Origin: Bradyrhizobium septentrionale
Lineage (GTDB): Bacteria > Pseudomonadota > Alphaproteobacteria > Rhizobiales > Xanthobacteraceae
NCBI RefSeq assembly: GCF_011516645.4
Contig: NZ_CP088285.1
Location: 5,102,501-5,166,500, forward strand
DNA: 64,000 nt
Direction: 5' to 3'
This document shows positions 9,006 through 17,829 of the stretch, piece after piece (positions within the stretch are counted from its first letter, which is position 1; each line of letters opens with the position of its first letter). The position numbers and the translations under genes are program-made. The notes beneath the pieces are model-generated. The model saw only the letters and a list, made by a program, of their open reading frames with translations, searched no databases and was not told the origin of the DNA.

Positions 9006-9058
9006 CCATCGCGAAAACGCCAATCACTGAGTTGCCCGACGTGGCAAGCCCCTGCGGC
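9006..9058. repeat. Dispersed 53-bp repeat, copy 2
   Basis: Intergenic copy of the repeat at 7522-7574, downstream of the histidine kinase and immediately before copy B of the palindromic repeat. Confidence 0.8.
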
Positions 9059-9070
9059 AAAAAATTCAGT

Positions 9071-9193
9071 GTCGTCCCGGCCTTGAGCCGGGACCCATAA
9101 CCACGAATGCGAATTGGCTTGCAGAGCTGTGGCCACAGCTTATCCCAACAACACAACCCTGTGGTTATGGGTCCCTGCTTTCGCAGGGACGAC
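9071..9193. repeat. Dispersed palindromic intergenic repeat, copy B
   Basis: Same family as 1444-1587: inverted ends GTCGTCCCGGCC / GCAGGGACGAC and an internal GGGACCCATAACCAC / GTGGTTATGGGTCCC pair. It lies between the kinase and the convergent gamma-glutamyltransferase-like gene. Confidence 0.8.
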
Positions 9194-9217
9194 AGCTTTG
9201 ATGTGCCGCCGACGCCG

Positions 9218-10807
9218 TCACCCCTCCGCCACCGCATCGCCCCACGGCTGGAACGGCTCGGTGGCGCCAAAGTTGGTGGTGCCGTCGCGCAGCACGAGGC
9301 TCGGGCAGGCGAATTTCATCGGCAGGGTCTGGGTACGGGCTTCCTCGAAGTCGAAGCGGCCGCGCAGCGCGTCGCGCACGGCGGCGGGAAGCCTGACGTT
9401 GCCGGTCACCACATTGCCCTCGCTGGTGTCGATCCGCGGCTGGTGGATCGCAGCGTCGAGGTCCATGCCGTAATCCATCACGAAGGAGAGCAGTTGCGAC
9501 ACCGCCGGCAGGATGCGGCGGCCGCCCGATGCGCCGGCAGCGAGACGGCGGCCGTCGGCCGCCTCTGCCACGACGGGCGTGTAATTGGTCAGGCAGCGCT
9601 TGCCGGGTGCCAGCGAGTTCGGCGCGCCCTGCGTCGGGTCGAACCACATGATGCCGTTGTTCATGGTCAGCCCGGTGTTCGGCGTCACGAAGCGCGAGCC
9701 GAAGTTCGACAGCAGGGTCTGCGTCACCGCCGCCATGTTGCCGTCGCGGTCGACCGCCGAGAAATGCGTGGTGCAGGCTGGCGCGACCGCTTCCGCGCCG
9801 AGCGCGCGACGGCCGTCGACGTCGCCCATCTCCTTCAGCCGCTCGCGATAGGCGGCCTGCAGCGCCTCGGCGTAAGCCGTATAGGCGGCCGCATCCGGGC
9901 CGCCTTGTGCCGGTTCGAACGCCTTCTGCAGCAGGCCGAGCGTGCGCGCCATGGTCGGACCCGCGGTCATCTCCGGCGTCGCATAGACCGTGCCGCCGCG
10001 ATAGGGGATCCTGAGCGGCTCGCGCAGATGGGCGCGGAACGAGGCGAGATCGCGCACCGACAGCGCGCCGCCGGCAGCCTGGATGTCGTCGGCGATGCTG
10101 CGCGCCAGATCGCCCTCGTAGAAGTCGCGCGGACCCGCTGCGGCGAGCTGCGCCATCGTCGCCTTCAGCCTGTCCTGCGGCATGCGGACGCTCGACTTGA
10201 TGCCCCATGGCGCATTCGGCGGCAGGCCATCCAGCAGATAGGCCGCGGCGCTGGCGGGATAGCGCCGCAGATCGATGGCCGAGCTTGCGATCATCGCGGT
10301 GGTCCACCAATCGACCAGCAGGCCCTCACCGGCGAGCTTGACGCTCGGCGCCAGCAGCTCCTTCCACGGCAATTTGGCGTGGCGGCGATGCGCCTCCTCC
10401 ATGCCGGCGACGACGCCGGGCACCGCGATCGAGCCGGGGCCGTGCAGATTGCGGTCGTCCTTGACCCGCGCCCAGGGGAACAGGTCGGAGGCCGCGCCGC
10501 CGGTCAGCGGATAATCCTCCAGGCGCAGGCCGTCCGGCGCGCGCATGCCGTAGTCGATCACCTCGACGCGATTTTCCTTGGCGCGGTACAGCACCATGGC
10601 GCCGCCGCCGCCGGCGCCGCTCATCCAGGGCTCCAGCACGCCGAGAGCAAACGTGGTTGCAATCACCGCGTCGACGCAATCGCCACCCGCTGCCAATACC
10701 TCCGCGCCGACTTCGGCCGCCTTGCGCGACTGCGCGGCGACGATGCCGCCCTTGGCGCTGACGGCGGGTTTGCGGATCACTTGCGAGTCGGAGAACTGGT
10801 CGGACAT
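9218..10807 (-). CDS. Gamma-glutamyltransferase-family protein
   Basis: A 529-residue Ntn-hydrolase of the GGT family. MSDQFSDSQ begins it at ATG 10807; the open frame upstream to 11152 is antisense to the crotonase and not used. The N-terminal AAQSRKAAEVGAEVLAAGGDCVDAVIA and GAGGGGAMVLY segments are typical. The self-cleavage and catalytic Thr is expected at residue 346 in CTTHFSAVDRDGNMAAVTQTL. The end has GASGGRRILPAVSQLL. Family members cleave gamma-glutamyl bonds, but many bacterial paralogues of this length have other amide substrates. There is no clear signal peptide, so the location is probably cytoplasmic. Confidence 0.87.
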   Translation of the reverse strand: MSDQFSDSQVIRKPAVSAKGGIVAAQSRKAAEVGAEVLAAGGDCVDAVIATTFALGVLEPWMSGAGGGGAMVLYRAKENRVEVIDYGMRAPDGLRLEDYPLTGGAASDLFPWARVKDDRNLHGPGSIAVPGVVAGMEEAHRRHAKLPWKELLAPSVKLAGEGLLVDWWTTAMIASSAIDLRRYPASAAAYLLDGLPPNAPWGIKSSVRMPQDRLKATMAQLAAAGPRDFYEGDLARSIADDIQAAGGALSVRDLASFRAHLREPLRIPYRGGTVYATPEMTAGPTMARTLGLLQKAFEPAQGGPDAAAYTAYAEALQAAYRERLKEMGDVDGRRALGAEAVAPACTTHFSAVDRDGNMAAVTQTLLSNFGSRFVTPNTGLTMNNGIMWFDPTQGAPNSLAPGKRCLTNYTPVVAEAADGRRLAAGASGGRRILPAVSQLLSFVMDYGMDLDAAIHQPRIDTSEGNVVTGNVRLPAAVRDALRGRFDFEEARTQTLPMKFACPSLVLRDGTTNFGATEPFQPWGDAVAEG

Positions 10808-11003
10808 GGCGTTGCTTTCGCTGTTCTTGTTGCGGGCGGGGCACGTTGGCGTAGCATGCCAAGCATGGCACAGTAAGCGCAAGAGAGCGGCACAAGAAGC
10901 GCAATAACGAGCAATTCCAGGGAGAGGAAAATGACTGCAGTGACGCGAACGGGACGGCAAGGTCGGCATCCTGACGCTCAACGACCCCGCAAGCCTGAAC
11001 GCC

Positions 11004-11702
11004 ATGACACCCGAGCTGCTCGGCGATCTCGCACGCGCCGTCGGCGAGATGACCAGCGACCAAGGCATCCGCGCGCTGGTCCTGACCGGGGAGGGGCGCG
11101 GCTTCTGCTCGGGGCAGAACCTGAAGGCGTTCCAGTCGCTCGGCAACGACATCGTGACCGGCGTGATGACGCATTACTGGCCGGCGATGCGCGCCTTGCG
11201 CGAATGCAGCCTGCCGGTGGTGGTCGCGGTCAACGGCGTTGCGGCCGGCGGCGGCTTCAGCCTCGCGATGTCCGGCGACATCATCCTGGCGGCGCGCTCG
11301 GCGAGCTTCATCCAGGTGTTCAGCCGGATCGGCCTGGTGCCCGATCTCGGCTCGACCTGGCTGTTGCCGCGCCTGATCGGCCGCCAGCGCGCGCTCGACC
11401 TGATGTTGCTGAACGAGCCGCTGTCGGCCGAGCGGGCGAAAGAGTGGGGATTGGTGCGCGAGGTCGTCGATGACGCAAGACTGTTCGACGAGGCGAAGGC
11501 GCTCGCCCGCCGCCTCGCCGATGGCCCGACCCGCGCGCTGGTCGCGACCCGCCGGCTGCTCGAGGAGAGCGAGCATGCGAGCTACGCCGACCAATTCCGC
11601 CGCGAGATCGAGCTGCAGTCGGTGATCCGCGAAAGCGCGGACGCGAGGGAAGGCCGCCAGGCCTTCGTCGAGAAGCGCAAGGCCCAGTTCACGGGGCGCT
11701 AG
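11004..11702 (+). CDS. Enoyl-CoA hydratase/isomerase, 5' end frame-disrupted
   Basis: A crotonase-fold protein. The oxyanion-hole segments are GEGRGFCSGQNLKAF and NGVAAGGGFSLAMSGDIILAA, and GLVPDLGSTWLLPRLIG resembles PaaG-type isomerases of aromatic acyl-CoA breakdown. ATG 11004 gives 232 residues, about 25 short of the family. The codons before it in the same frame read DGKVGILTLNDPASLNA, the expected crotonase beginning, but a TGA at 10941 blocks that frame. An ATG with a good ribosome site (GGGAGAGGAAA) lies at 10931 in another frame. One base appears to be missing between 10943 and about 10955. Confidence 0.8.
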   Translation: MTPELLGDLARAVGEMTSDQGIRALVLTGEGRGFCSGQNLKAFQSLGNDIVTGVMTHYWPAMRALRECSLPVVVAVNGVAAGGGFSLAMSGDIILAARSASFIQVFSRIGLVPDLGSTWLLPRLIGRQRALDLMLLNEPLSAERAKEWGLVREVVDDARLFDEAKALARRLADGPTRALVATRRLLEESEHASYADQFRREIELQSVIRESADAREGRQAFVEKRKAQFTGR

Positions 11703-11714
11703 GCCTTGGCGGTC

Positions 11715-12728
11715 CTACCCGATTGCAATCGCGACCTTGCCGAAATGCGCGCCGCTCGCCATGTGGGCGAACGCGTCCTTGACCTGGTCGAAGGCGAACA
11801 CCTTGTCGATTACGGGCTTGACGCCGTGCATGCTGATGCCGTCACACAGCGCCTGCAGGTCCTCGATCGAGCCGACGGTCACGCCCTGCAGCCGCTGCTG
11901 TTGCATCACCATCAGTGGCAGCCGGGAGTCCGCCGTTGCCGGACCTGCGAGCACGCCGATGAAGGCAATCGTGCCGCCGATCCTGGTGGCGCGGATCGAC
12001 TCGTTCAGCGTGCCGACGCCGCCGACCTCGACGACGAGATCGACGCCGCGCCCGGTCTGTTCGCGCGCCTTCTTGCCCCAGTCGGGCGTGGTCTTGTAGT
12101 TGAGCGTGACATCGGCGCCGAGCTGTTTCAGCCGCGCGATCTTGGTGTCGCTGGACGAGGTCGCGATGACGCGGGCGCCGCACATTTTGGCGAATTGCAG
12201 CGCGAACAGCGAGACGCCGCCGGTACCCTGGGTCAGCACCGTCTGTCCTGGCTTGATGTCGCCGAGCTTGACCACCGCGCTCCACGCCGTGAGCCCGGCG
12301 CAGGGCAGCGCGGCAGCCTCGATGTCGCTGAGATGGTCAGGCGTGCGCACCAGCGCATGCGCGGGAAATACCCGGTACTCGGTCAGCACGCCGTCGACGC
12401 TGCCGCCGAGCGCTGCGCGCATCCGTGCCTCGCTCGGTTCGCCGCCGAGCCAGCTTTCGAAGAAGCTGCCGATCACGCGATCGCCGGCCGCGAAATTCTT
12501 CACGCCGGCGCCGACCGCCTCGACGATACCCGCGCCGTCGGACACCGGCACCAGCGGAAATTTCTGGCGCGAGCCGTAGCGGCCCTTGACCGTGAGCAGG
12601 TCGCGATAGTTCAGCGTCGCGGCCTTCAGACGTACCAGGACTTCGCCCGGACCGGCTTGCGGAACCGGCTTGTCGACCAGCGCCAGCGCGTCGACGCCAC
12701 CGGGGCCTTGCAACTCATAGCATTTCAC
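11715..12728 (-). CDS. Zinc-binding-type (MDR) dehydrogenase, quinone oxidoreductase-like
   Basis: A 337-residue medium-chain dehydrogenase/reductase. The start is GTG 12728 (VKCYELQG), with AGGAG 8 bases ahead. A GroES-like N-terminal half carries LNYRDLLTVKGRYG and VPVSDGAGIVEAVGAGV. The NADPH fold is TVLTQGTGGVSLFALQFAKMCGARVIATSSSD. The usual zinc-ligand Cys pair is absent, as in quinone reductase relatives. It converges on the crotonase gene. The physiological substrate is unknown. Confidence 0.85.
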   Translation of the reverse strand: MKCYELQGPGGVDALALVDKPVPQAGPGEVLVRLKAATLNYRDLLTVKGRYGSRQKFPLVPVSDGAGIVEAVGAGVKNFAAGDRVIGSFFESWLGGEPSEARMRAALGGSVDGVLTEYRVFPAHALVRTPDHLSDIEAAALPCAGLTAWSAVVKLGDIKPGQTVLTQGTGGVSLFALQFAKMCGARVIATSSSDTKIARLKQLGADVTLNYKTTPDWGKKAREQTGRGVDLVVEVGGVGTLNESIRATRIGGTIAFIGVLAGPATADSRLPLMVMQQQRLQGVTVGSIEDLQALCDGISMHGVKPVIDKVFAFDQVKDAFAHMASGAHFGKVAIAIG

Positions 12729-12930
12729 GGGGCGTCTCCTGCCGGATGTTGTTGTGACGGGCAGCGCTCCCGGCGCCGCCGCGCATCCGCTCAGCATATG
12801 TCAGGCCCGTCGTGCGTGGCCAGAGCGTGTGGAGCGGCCGATGGAATGGCGCCCATGTCCGAACGCGTTGGCGCTGCCGAAAAATACCACCAATCTGAGC
12901 CGATAATGATGTGACCGAGCGGAGGTGACC

Positions 12931-13821
12931 ATGGCTGCCTTGCTTGAGACGAAGCGCAATCTGATTGCCACGCTCGCTCGCGTGCTGCTTGCCGCTGCAT
13001 TGATCTGTTGCGGTGGCGCGGTGGCGGCGGCAGACGACAGTCTCTACCGCGCGCAGACCGTCGTCACCGGCCAGGGCGAGCCGAACCGCATCATCGGCTT
13101 CGGTGCATGTCTCGAGGACGTCCTGATCAAGGTCTCCGGGCAGCCAATGCTGGTGGGTGATCGCCGGCTTGCCACGTACAAATCGAAAGCAAAAGAGTTC
13201 GTCAGTGGCTTCGACTATCACGACCAGTATGCCGGCAAGCCGCATCATGACGAGCAGGGCACCCGCGATCGGCCTTATGATCTGACGGTGGATTTCGACG
13301 ACAAGAAGATCGACGGCATTCTCGGCAAGCTCGGCCTCAAGCCGTGGCGGTCGCAGCGGCCGGTGCTCGGCGTGTTCACCGAGATGCAGCACGGCCCGAA
13401 GGATTACGTCGTCACCGCTGATGGAACGCAGTCCGATCTGCAGCGCGACGCGCTCGCGGCCGCGGCCGGCAAGCGCGGCATACGCTTCGTGCTGCCAAGC
13501 GCGGCCGCGTTGACGAGCGCCAACGTCACCGCGGCCGGGCTCCTGAAGGTGCCGCCCGCGAAGCTGACATCGATCGTCGCGGCGCAGGGCGGCGAGGCCA
13601 CGCTGGTCGGACGGCTGGTCTGGGACGACAAGGATCTCGGCTGGGCGACGCAATGGCAGATGGCGTGGGGCGGCAAGGACTACAAATGGCAGGTCCGCGG
13701 CGTCACTTTCGACGAAGCCTTCCGCCGCGGCGTCGGCGGCGCCGCGCAGCTGCTGTCGGGTAACGGCGATCCGGGGCGATCAAATGAGCTTGCGCGAGCC
13801 TGGCGCCGTCATCGCGCTTGA
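12931..13821 (+). CDS. DUF2066 domain-containing exported protein
   Basis: A 296-residue protein starting at ATG 12931, five bases after GGAGG. Residues about 10-36 form a signal peptide (LARVLLAAALICCGGAVAAA). The domain opens with SLYRAQTVVTGQGEPNRIIGFGACLEDVLIKVSGQP, the hallmark of DUF2066 proteins, whose role is not established. The C-terminus is basic (RAWRRHRA). It runs convergently into the AraC gene. The family call is based on this pattern only. Confidence 0.75.
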   Translation: MAALLETKRNLIATLARVLLAAALICCGGAVAAADDSLYRAQTVVTGQGEPNRIIGFGACLEDVLIKVSGQPMLVGDRRLATYKSKAKEFVSGFDYHDQYAGKPHHDEQGTRDRPYDLTVDFDDKKIDGILGKLGLKPWRSQRPVLGVFTEMQHGPKDYVVTADGTQSDLQRDALAAAAGKRGIRFVLPSAAALTSANVTAAGLLKVPPAKLTSIVAAQGGEATLVGRLVWDDKDLGWATQWQMAWGGKDYKWQVRGVTFDEAFRRGVGGAAQLLSGNGDPGRSNELARAWRRHRA

Positions 13822-13837
13822 GCGCGGGCAGATCTTT

Positions 13838-14803
13838 CTACCCGGCATAGCCGAGCGTCTGCGACGGGTATTCCCCGAACATCGCGCGGTAGTATTGCGA
13901 GAAGCGCCCGAGCTCGATGAAGCCTTGTTCGATCGCAACCCTGGAGACCGTGGTCTGGTCCGGCGTGCTTTCGCGCAGGATCTCGCGGACCGTGCAAAGC
14001 CGCTTGTAGCGCAGGAACGTCACCGGGCCGACGCCGAACACCTCGTGGAAGGCGCGGTGCAGGCTCCGTCGCGACAGCCGAAGCTCGCCGCAGATTTCCG
14101 AGACATGGACGGGGCGGGCGCCCGCGGCGTGCAGGTAATCCTCGACGTGGCGTACCAGCTTCATGGCCGATGGCAGATAGCTCGATCCGTCTGGAGGCAG
14201 CGACGTGATCGCCGTCGCCCTCACGCAGTCGACGATCGCGCGCTTCCAGAATTGGGCCGACGCGTCCGACAGCGCGTCCGGATAGCGGGCGAGATGCGAG
14301 ACGATCTGCGGCAGCCGGTCCGCCCCGACCATGCCGATCGCGGGGTCGGCGCGAAAGTGGTTCTTCGCTTGCCATGTTTCGGCATCGGCGAGCCGCGGGT
14401 CACCGCCGAATATGTCGGGCAGATCCGCCATGTCGAAGCGAATTGCGGCATAGGACGAGGCCCTGTGAAACACGCCGTCATGCTCGACCGATGGAGGAAT
14501 CACCAGCACGTCGGCCGGCTGCATGTCGAAAGCCCAATGCGTGACGCGGTCGGTGGCGTTCAGCAGCATTCCGATGATCAGCTTGTCATCGGCCGACGTG
14601 CGCTGGGTGCGAACCCCGACATTGAACGCGCCGATGCTGAGCGAAAAATCGCCGATCCCGACATGAGACAGCGTGCCGCGCAGCCTGCCGCGCTCAAGCT
14701 GCATGACCTCGACATGCGAGCCTTTGACGGCGTCGTGGAGTCCCTCGAAGCCGTCGAGCTCGCCGGTGCTAACCGTCAGGTGCTCGCCCATATCCACGCC
14801 CAC
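13838..14803 (-). CDS. AraC-family transcriptional regulator
   Basis: A 321-residue regulator. The two C-terminal helix-turn-helix motifs are VHVSEICGELRLSRRSLHRAFHEVFG and VSRVAIEQGFIELGRFSQYYRAMFGEYPSQTL, as in AraC/XylS proteins. The N-terminal 220 residues form the effector or dimerisation part and match no ligand domain I can name. The frame begins at GTG 14803, with an ATG at 14791. No target operon is obvious; neighbours are a DUF2066 gene and an unknown small gene. Confidence 0.87.
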   Translation of the reverse strand: MGVDMGEHLTVSTGELDGFEGLHDAVKGSHVEVMQLERGRLRGTLSHVGIGDFSLSIGAFNVGVRTQRTSADDKLIIGMLLNATDRVTHWAFDMQPADVLVIPPSVEHDGVFHRASSYAAIRFDMADLPDIFGGDPRLADAETWQAKNHFRADPAIGMVGADRLPQIVSHLARYPDALSDASAQFWKRAIVDCVRATAITSLPPDGSSYLPSAMKLVRHVEDYLHAAGARPVHVSEICGELRLSRRSLHRAFHEVFGVGPVTFLRYKRLCTVREILRESTPDQTTVSRVAIEQGFIELGRFSQYYRAMFGEYPSQTLGYAG

Positions 14804-15138
14804 AACTGTAGCGCGATTAGTTCACGAATACCAAGTACTCGACGTCAGAAGAAAGCGCGCCCGCGACAACTTGCCCAGATTGATTTGATTCGCGTGGCGA
14901 GACCATGATCTCGTTCTACAAACGTGCGGATTTTCGCTCGTTTTGCGCTGCGAGGCAATGCGGACGATGGCGCCGGATTGACGCGCTTGGCACGTCTTTG
15001 TGCTGGGACGGCGCCTTGAGGACAGGATTTGCGTCAAGATTGGCGAAGGGTGCGCGTCAAACGGGCAGCGCGTCGGGCAATCGCTTGATCTCAAAGCGAA
15101 ATGCGATGCCCCGTCACGGAAGCGTGAAGCGCCGGTGG
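14804..15138. other. Intergenic region, no gene seen
   Basis: Between the AraC gene and the small unknown gene. Reading frames here are short and lack family patterns. No tRNA, strong hairpin or repeat was found by eye. It should contain the AraC promoter. Confidence 0.5.
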
Positions 15139-15420
15139 CTAGGCCGCCATCAGTTGCTCAAGCGCAACAGCCTGCTCACGGGTCTGGAATGCGATCGCGG
15201 TGTGCGTAAAGCCGGACGAGGCCTGGGTCTGCGCGATGTGATTGAGGACCTCGGTGCCCTTGACCACGTGAAGGTCCATTCCGGGGCCGGCCGGGAAAAT
15301 GCCCAGCACGACATCGTAGGCCTCGACGATGGCCTTCAAGGCGCCGCCCTTGTCTTCCGAAGCGTCGATGAAGATACGAACATCCGCTGCGATACTACGA
15401 AGTTCGTCAAAGTCGATCAC
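15139..15420 (-). CDS. Small protein of unknown function
   Basis: A 93-residue protein beginning VIDFDELRSIAADVRIF. GTG 15420 is preferred because GGGAGA lies 7 bases upstream; the frame is also open to GTG 15507. The protein is acidic and soluble, with alternating hydrophobic segments (VRIFID, VVLGIFPA, HVVKGTEVLNHI) that suggest an alpha/beta fold. No catalytic motif is recognised. It stands alone between the AraC and MarR genes. Codon use matches its neighbours, which supports a real gene. Confidence 0.55.
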   Translation of the reverse strand: MIDFDELRSIAADVRIFIDASEDKGGALKAIVEAYDVVLGIFPAGPGMDLHVVKGTEVLNHIAQTQASSGFTHTAIAFQTREQAVALEQLMAA

Positions 15421-15567
15421 TGGAAGTCTCCCATACGCAACGCACTCATCGATCCTAGCTACAACTTGCTTACTGAAACATAAATTACGGCCGGTTCCTT
15501 CATGCACCCAGCGGTGGATGACCCGTATTTCGATCCGCGCGGCCGCCGCGCTCTCGGGCTGCCGCCG

Positions 15568-16149
15568 CTAGGCTCCGGTTGGCGGCCTGCGCTTCACAAT
15601 GCGCTTGACCGGCGCATGGGCCGGCATGGCATTGTCCGACGGATCGCCCATGTGGGGGATGCGCTGCTCGATATGCGCCACGACACGGAAGAAGGCATCG
15701 AGCGCCCTGGTGTCGAGGCCGGCCGTGAGGTTGTCATGCCGGCGCAGGATTTCGTCCAGGCTGCGGTCGAGCAGCGCCACGCCGAGTCTGGTCAGCCGAA
15801 TCTCGGTCCGGTTTCGGGCGCTGCCTCTGACCGGCGTCAGCTCGATCAGCCCCTTCTTCCTGAGCGACGTCGTCTCACGGCTGACGACCGCCTTGTCCAG
15901 TTGCGCGTTGGTCCAGATGTCATAGGCGCTGGCCGGCTCGTGCTCCCTGAGAAAGGACAGCACCCGCCATTCCGCGAGCGACACGCCGTAGGCCTGCGGA
16001 AAGAAGGCATTGGCACTGGCACGCAGCTTCGCGACCAGGCTCGACAGCACCGTGGGCACGTAGCGCTCGAAATCGATCACCAGCTCCGAGCGCGCGTTCT
16101 CGCGCGGGGCAGGGGTCTTGGTACGATGTTTGGCGGTCCGGCTTTTCAT
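15568..16149 (-). CDS. MarR-family transcriptional regulator
   Basis: A 193-residue winged-helix repressor. The core covers LAEWRVLSFLREHEPASAYDIWTNAQLDKAVVSRETTSLRKKGLIELTP (recognition helix) and RLTRLGVALLDRSLDEIL. The start ATG 16149 overlaps the MFS stop by 4 bases, so it is the last gene of the Rieske oxygenase operon. MarR proteins in aromatic catabolism typically repress their own operon until the substrate or its CoA ester binds. The palindrome at 19860-19879, upstream of the first gene, is the likely target. Basic tails at both ends are a family variation. Confidence 0.88.
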   Translation of the reverse strand: MKSRTAKHRTKTPAPRENARSELVIDFERYVPTVLSSLVAKLRASANAFFPQAYGVSLAEWRVLSFLREHEPASAYDIWTNAQLDKAVVSRETTSLRKKGLIELTPVRGSARNRTEIRLTRLGVALLDRSLDEILRRHDNLTAGLDTRALDAFFRVVAHIEQRIPHMGDPSDNAMPAHAPVKRIVKRRPPTGA

Positions 16150-17459
16150 TCTTTCACGAGTTGAGAGCGTGCGATCAGGACCAGCACCGCTGCGACGAGC
16201 AGAACTCCGGCCACCACGAGGAATCCGGTGGTGAAGTTGCCGGAGGCGTCCTTGGCACGTCCGATCACGATCGGGATCGTGGCGCCTCCAATGCTGCCGA
16301 TGGTGCTGACCAGGCCGATCGCACCCGGCGCGCTCTGCCGCGACATGTAGGACTGGGGGATGGTCCAGAACACGGCTTGCGTACCATAGACACCGACATT
16401 GGCAACCATGAAACCGATGATGATCCAGACCGGAGATGTTGAAAAGGCGGCGATTGCGAAGCCCGATGCAGCGATCACGAAGGTCATCGCGGCATAATAG
16501 AAGCGCTCGCCGACATGATCGGAGTGCCGCGACAACGCAATCATGCCGATCAGGCCGGCGACCGGCGGGATCGCGGTCACGAAGCCGACCTGCGAATTCG
16601 GCAGGCCGAAGGATTTGATGATTTGCGGCAGCCAGGGAAACAGCGAAGCCAGCCCGCAGAACAGGCCGAAATTGCACAGGCCGAACAGCAGCACCATCGG
16701 CTTGGTGATGGTCCTGAGCACGCCCTCGGCATGCACCACGCCGGTTGCCTTGGCGTCGCGCTCGAGCGCGCCGGTCAGCCAGTTGCGTTGCGCGGTCGAC
16801 AGCCAGCTCGCCTGCTGCGGCCGGTCGGTCAGATAGAAGATGCCGACGATCCCGAGAATGATCGGCGGCAGGCCTTCGAGGATGAACAGCCACTTCCAGC
16901 CGGAGATGCCGAACGTCCCATTCAGATCGAGGATGGCGCCCGAGATCAGCGAGGCGAAAATGTAGGAGATCGGCACCGCATAATTGAACATCGCATTGTA
17001 GCGGGCGCGATAGCTGAACGGAAACCACAGGCTGAGCAGCAGCATCACGCCGGGAAACAGGCCGGACTCGGCAAAGCCGAGAAAGCCGCGGAATGCATAG
17101 AGGCTGAGCGGGCCCTGCGTGAAGGCCATCAGCACCGTGGCAATGCCCCAGAGGATCGCGATCCGCGTCAGCGTGACGCGTGCGCCGTATTTGCTGAGGA
17201 TGAGGTTGCTCGGGATCTCGAAGATGGAATAGGTGAAGTACATGACGCCGACGGCGATGCCAAACATCTCGGCATTGAGCCCGAGCTCCTTGTTCATCTG
17301 CAGCGCGGCAAAGGAGATGTTGCCGCGGTCGAGGATGGCGAGGAAGTACATCGCCATCACGAACCACATCAGGCGCAGCGCAACCTTGCGGATCGTGGTG
17401 CGTTCGATCTCCGGATCGGCGGTCGTTATCGCCGCCTTATCCATCACGACTTCGGTCAT
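16146..17459 (-). CDS. MFS transporter, anion:cation symporter type
   Basis: A 437-residue 12-segment transporter. RLMWFVMAMYFLAILDRGNISFAALQMNKELGLNAEMFG at the start and GFAESGLFPGVMLLLSLWFP in the first half are typical of the anion:cation symporter subgroup that imports phthalate, tartrate, glucarate and similar acids. It lies between the ferredoxin gene and the overlapping marR gene, so it probably imports the aromatic acid that the oxygenase attacks. Confidence 0.88.
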   Translation of the reverse strand: MTEVVMDKAAITTADPEIERTTIRKVALRLMWFVMAMYFLAILDRGNISFAALQMNKELGLNAEMFGIAVGVMYFTYSIFEIPSNLILSKYGARVTLTRIAILWGIATVLMAFTQGPLSLYAFRGFLGFAESGLFPGVMLLLSLWFPFSYRARYNAMFNYAVPISYIFASLISGAILDLNGTFGISGWKWLFILEGLPPIILGIVGIFYLTDRPQQASWLSTAQRNWLTGALERDAKATGVVHAEGVLRTITKPMVLLFGLCNFGLFCGLASLFPWLPQIIKSFGLPNSQVGFVTAIPPVAGLIGMIALSRHSDHVGERFYYAAMTFVIAASGFAIAAFSTSPVWIIIGFMVANVGVYGTQAVFWTIPQSYMSRQSAPGAIGLVSTIGSIGGATIPIVIGRAKDASGNFTTGFLVVAGVLLVAAVLVLIARSQLVKE

Positions 17460-17496
17460 CCCGGTTTCCCCCCGATTCTTCTTGTTGACGGTCGTT

Positions 17497-17820
17497 TTAT
17501 GCGGGCAGGCAGACCTCCAGCCAGTCGCCTGCCACGCGCACCGGATAGGTCTGGATGTCTATCTCGACCGGACTGGTCAGCGCCTCGCCGGTGTTGATGT
17601 CGAAGCGGCCCATATGCAGCGGGCATTCGATCTCGCAACCGTCCAGAACGCCGTCGGAGAGCAGCGCCTCCTCATGCGTGCAGATGTTGCTGGTGGCGTA
17701 ATACTCATTGCCGACGCGATAGAGCGCGATGTGGTGGCCGGCGATTTCGACGCCGTATGGTTCGCCTTCGTTCAGCTCGCCGAGCGTTGCGGCCGCGTGC
17801 CAGGTTCCTTGGTCTGCCAT
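17497..17820 (-). CDS. Rieske [2Fe-2S] ferredoxin of the aromatic oxygenase
   Basis: A 107-residue Rieske ferredoxin. The cluster ligands are Cys47-x-His49 (NICTHEEALL) and Cys66-xx-His69 (CPLHMGRFD). It carries electrons to the oxygenase alpha subunit. The length and C-x-H-x16-C-x-x-H spacing match ferredoxins of three-component ring-hydroxylating systems such as salicylate 5-hydroxylase. It follows the beta-subunit gene by 9 bases. No reductase gene is found in the operon. Confidence 0.9.
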   Translation of the reverse strand: MADQGTWHAAATLGELNEGEPYGVEIAGHHIALYRVGNEYYATSNICTHEEALLSDGVLDGCEIECPLHMGRFDINTGEALTSPVEIDIQTYPVRVAGDWLEVCLPA

Positions 17821-17829
17821 TGTGCCCTC

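Noticed and set aside
9107..10876. A 589-residue plus-strand frame
   Set aside because: It is antisense to the gamma-glutamyltransferase-like gene; composition is His/Arg/Gly-rich without any family pattern.
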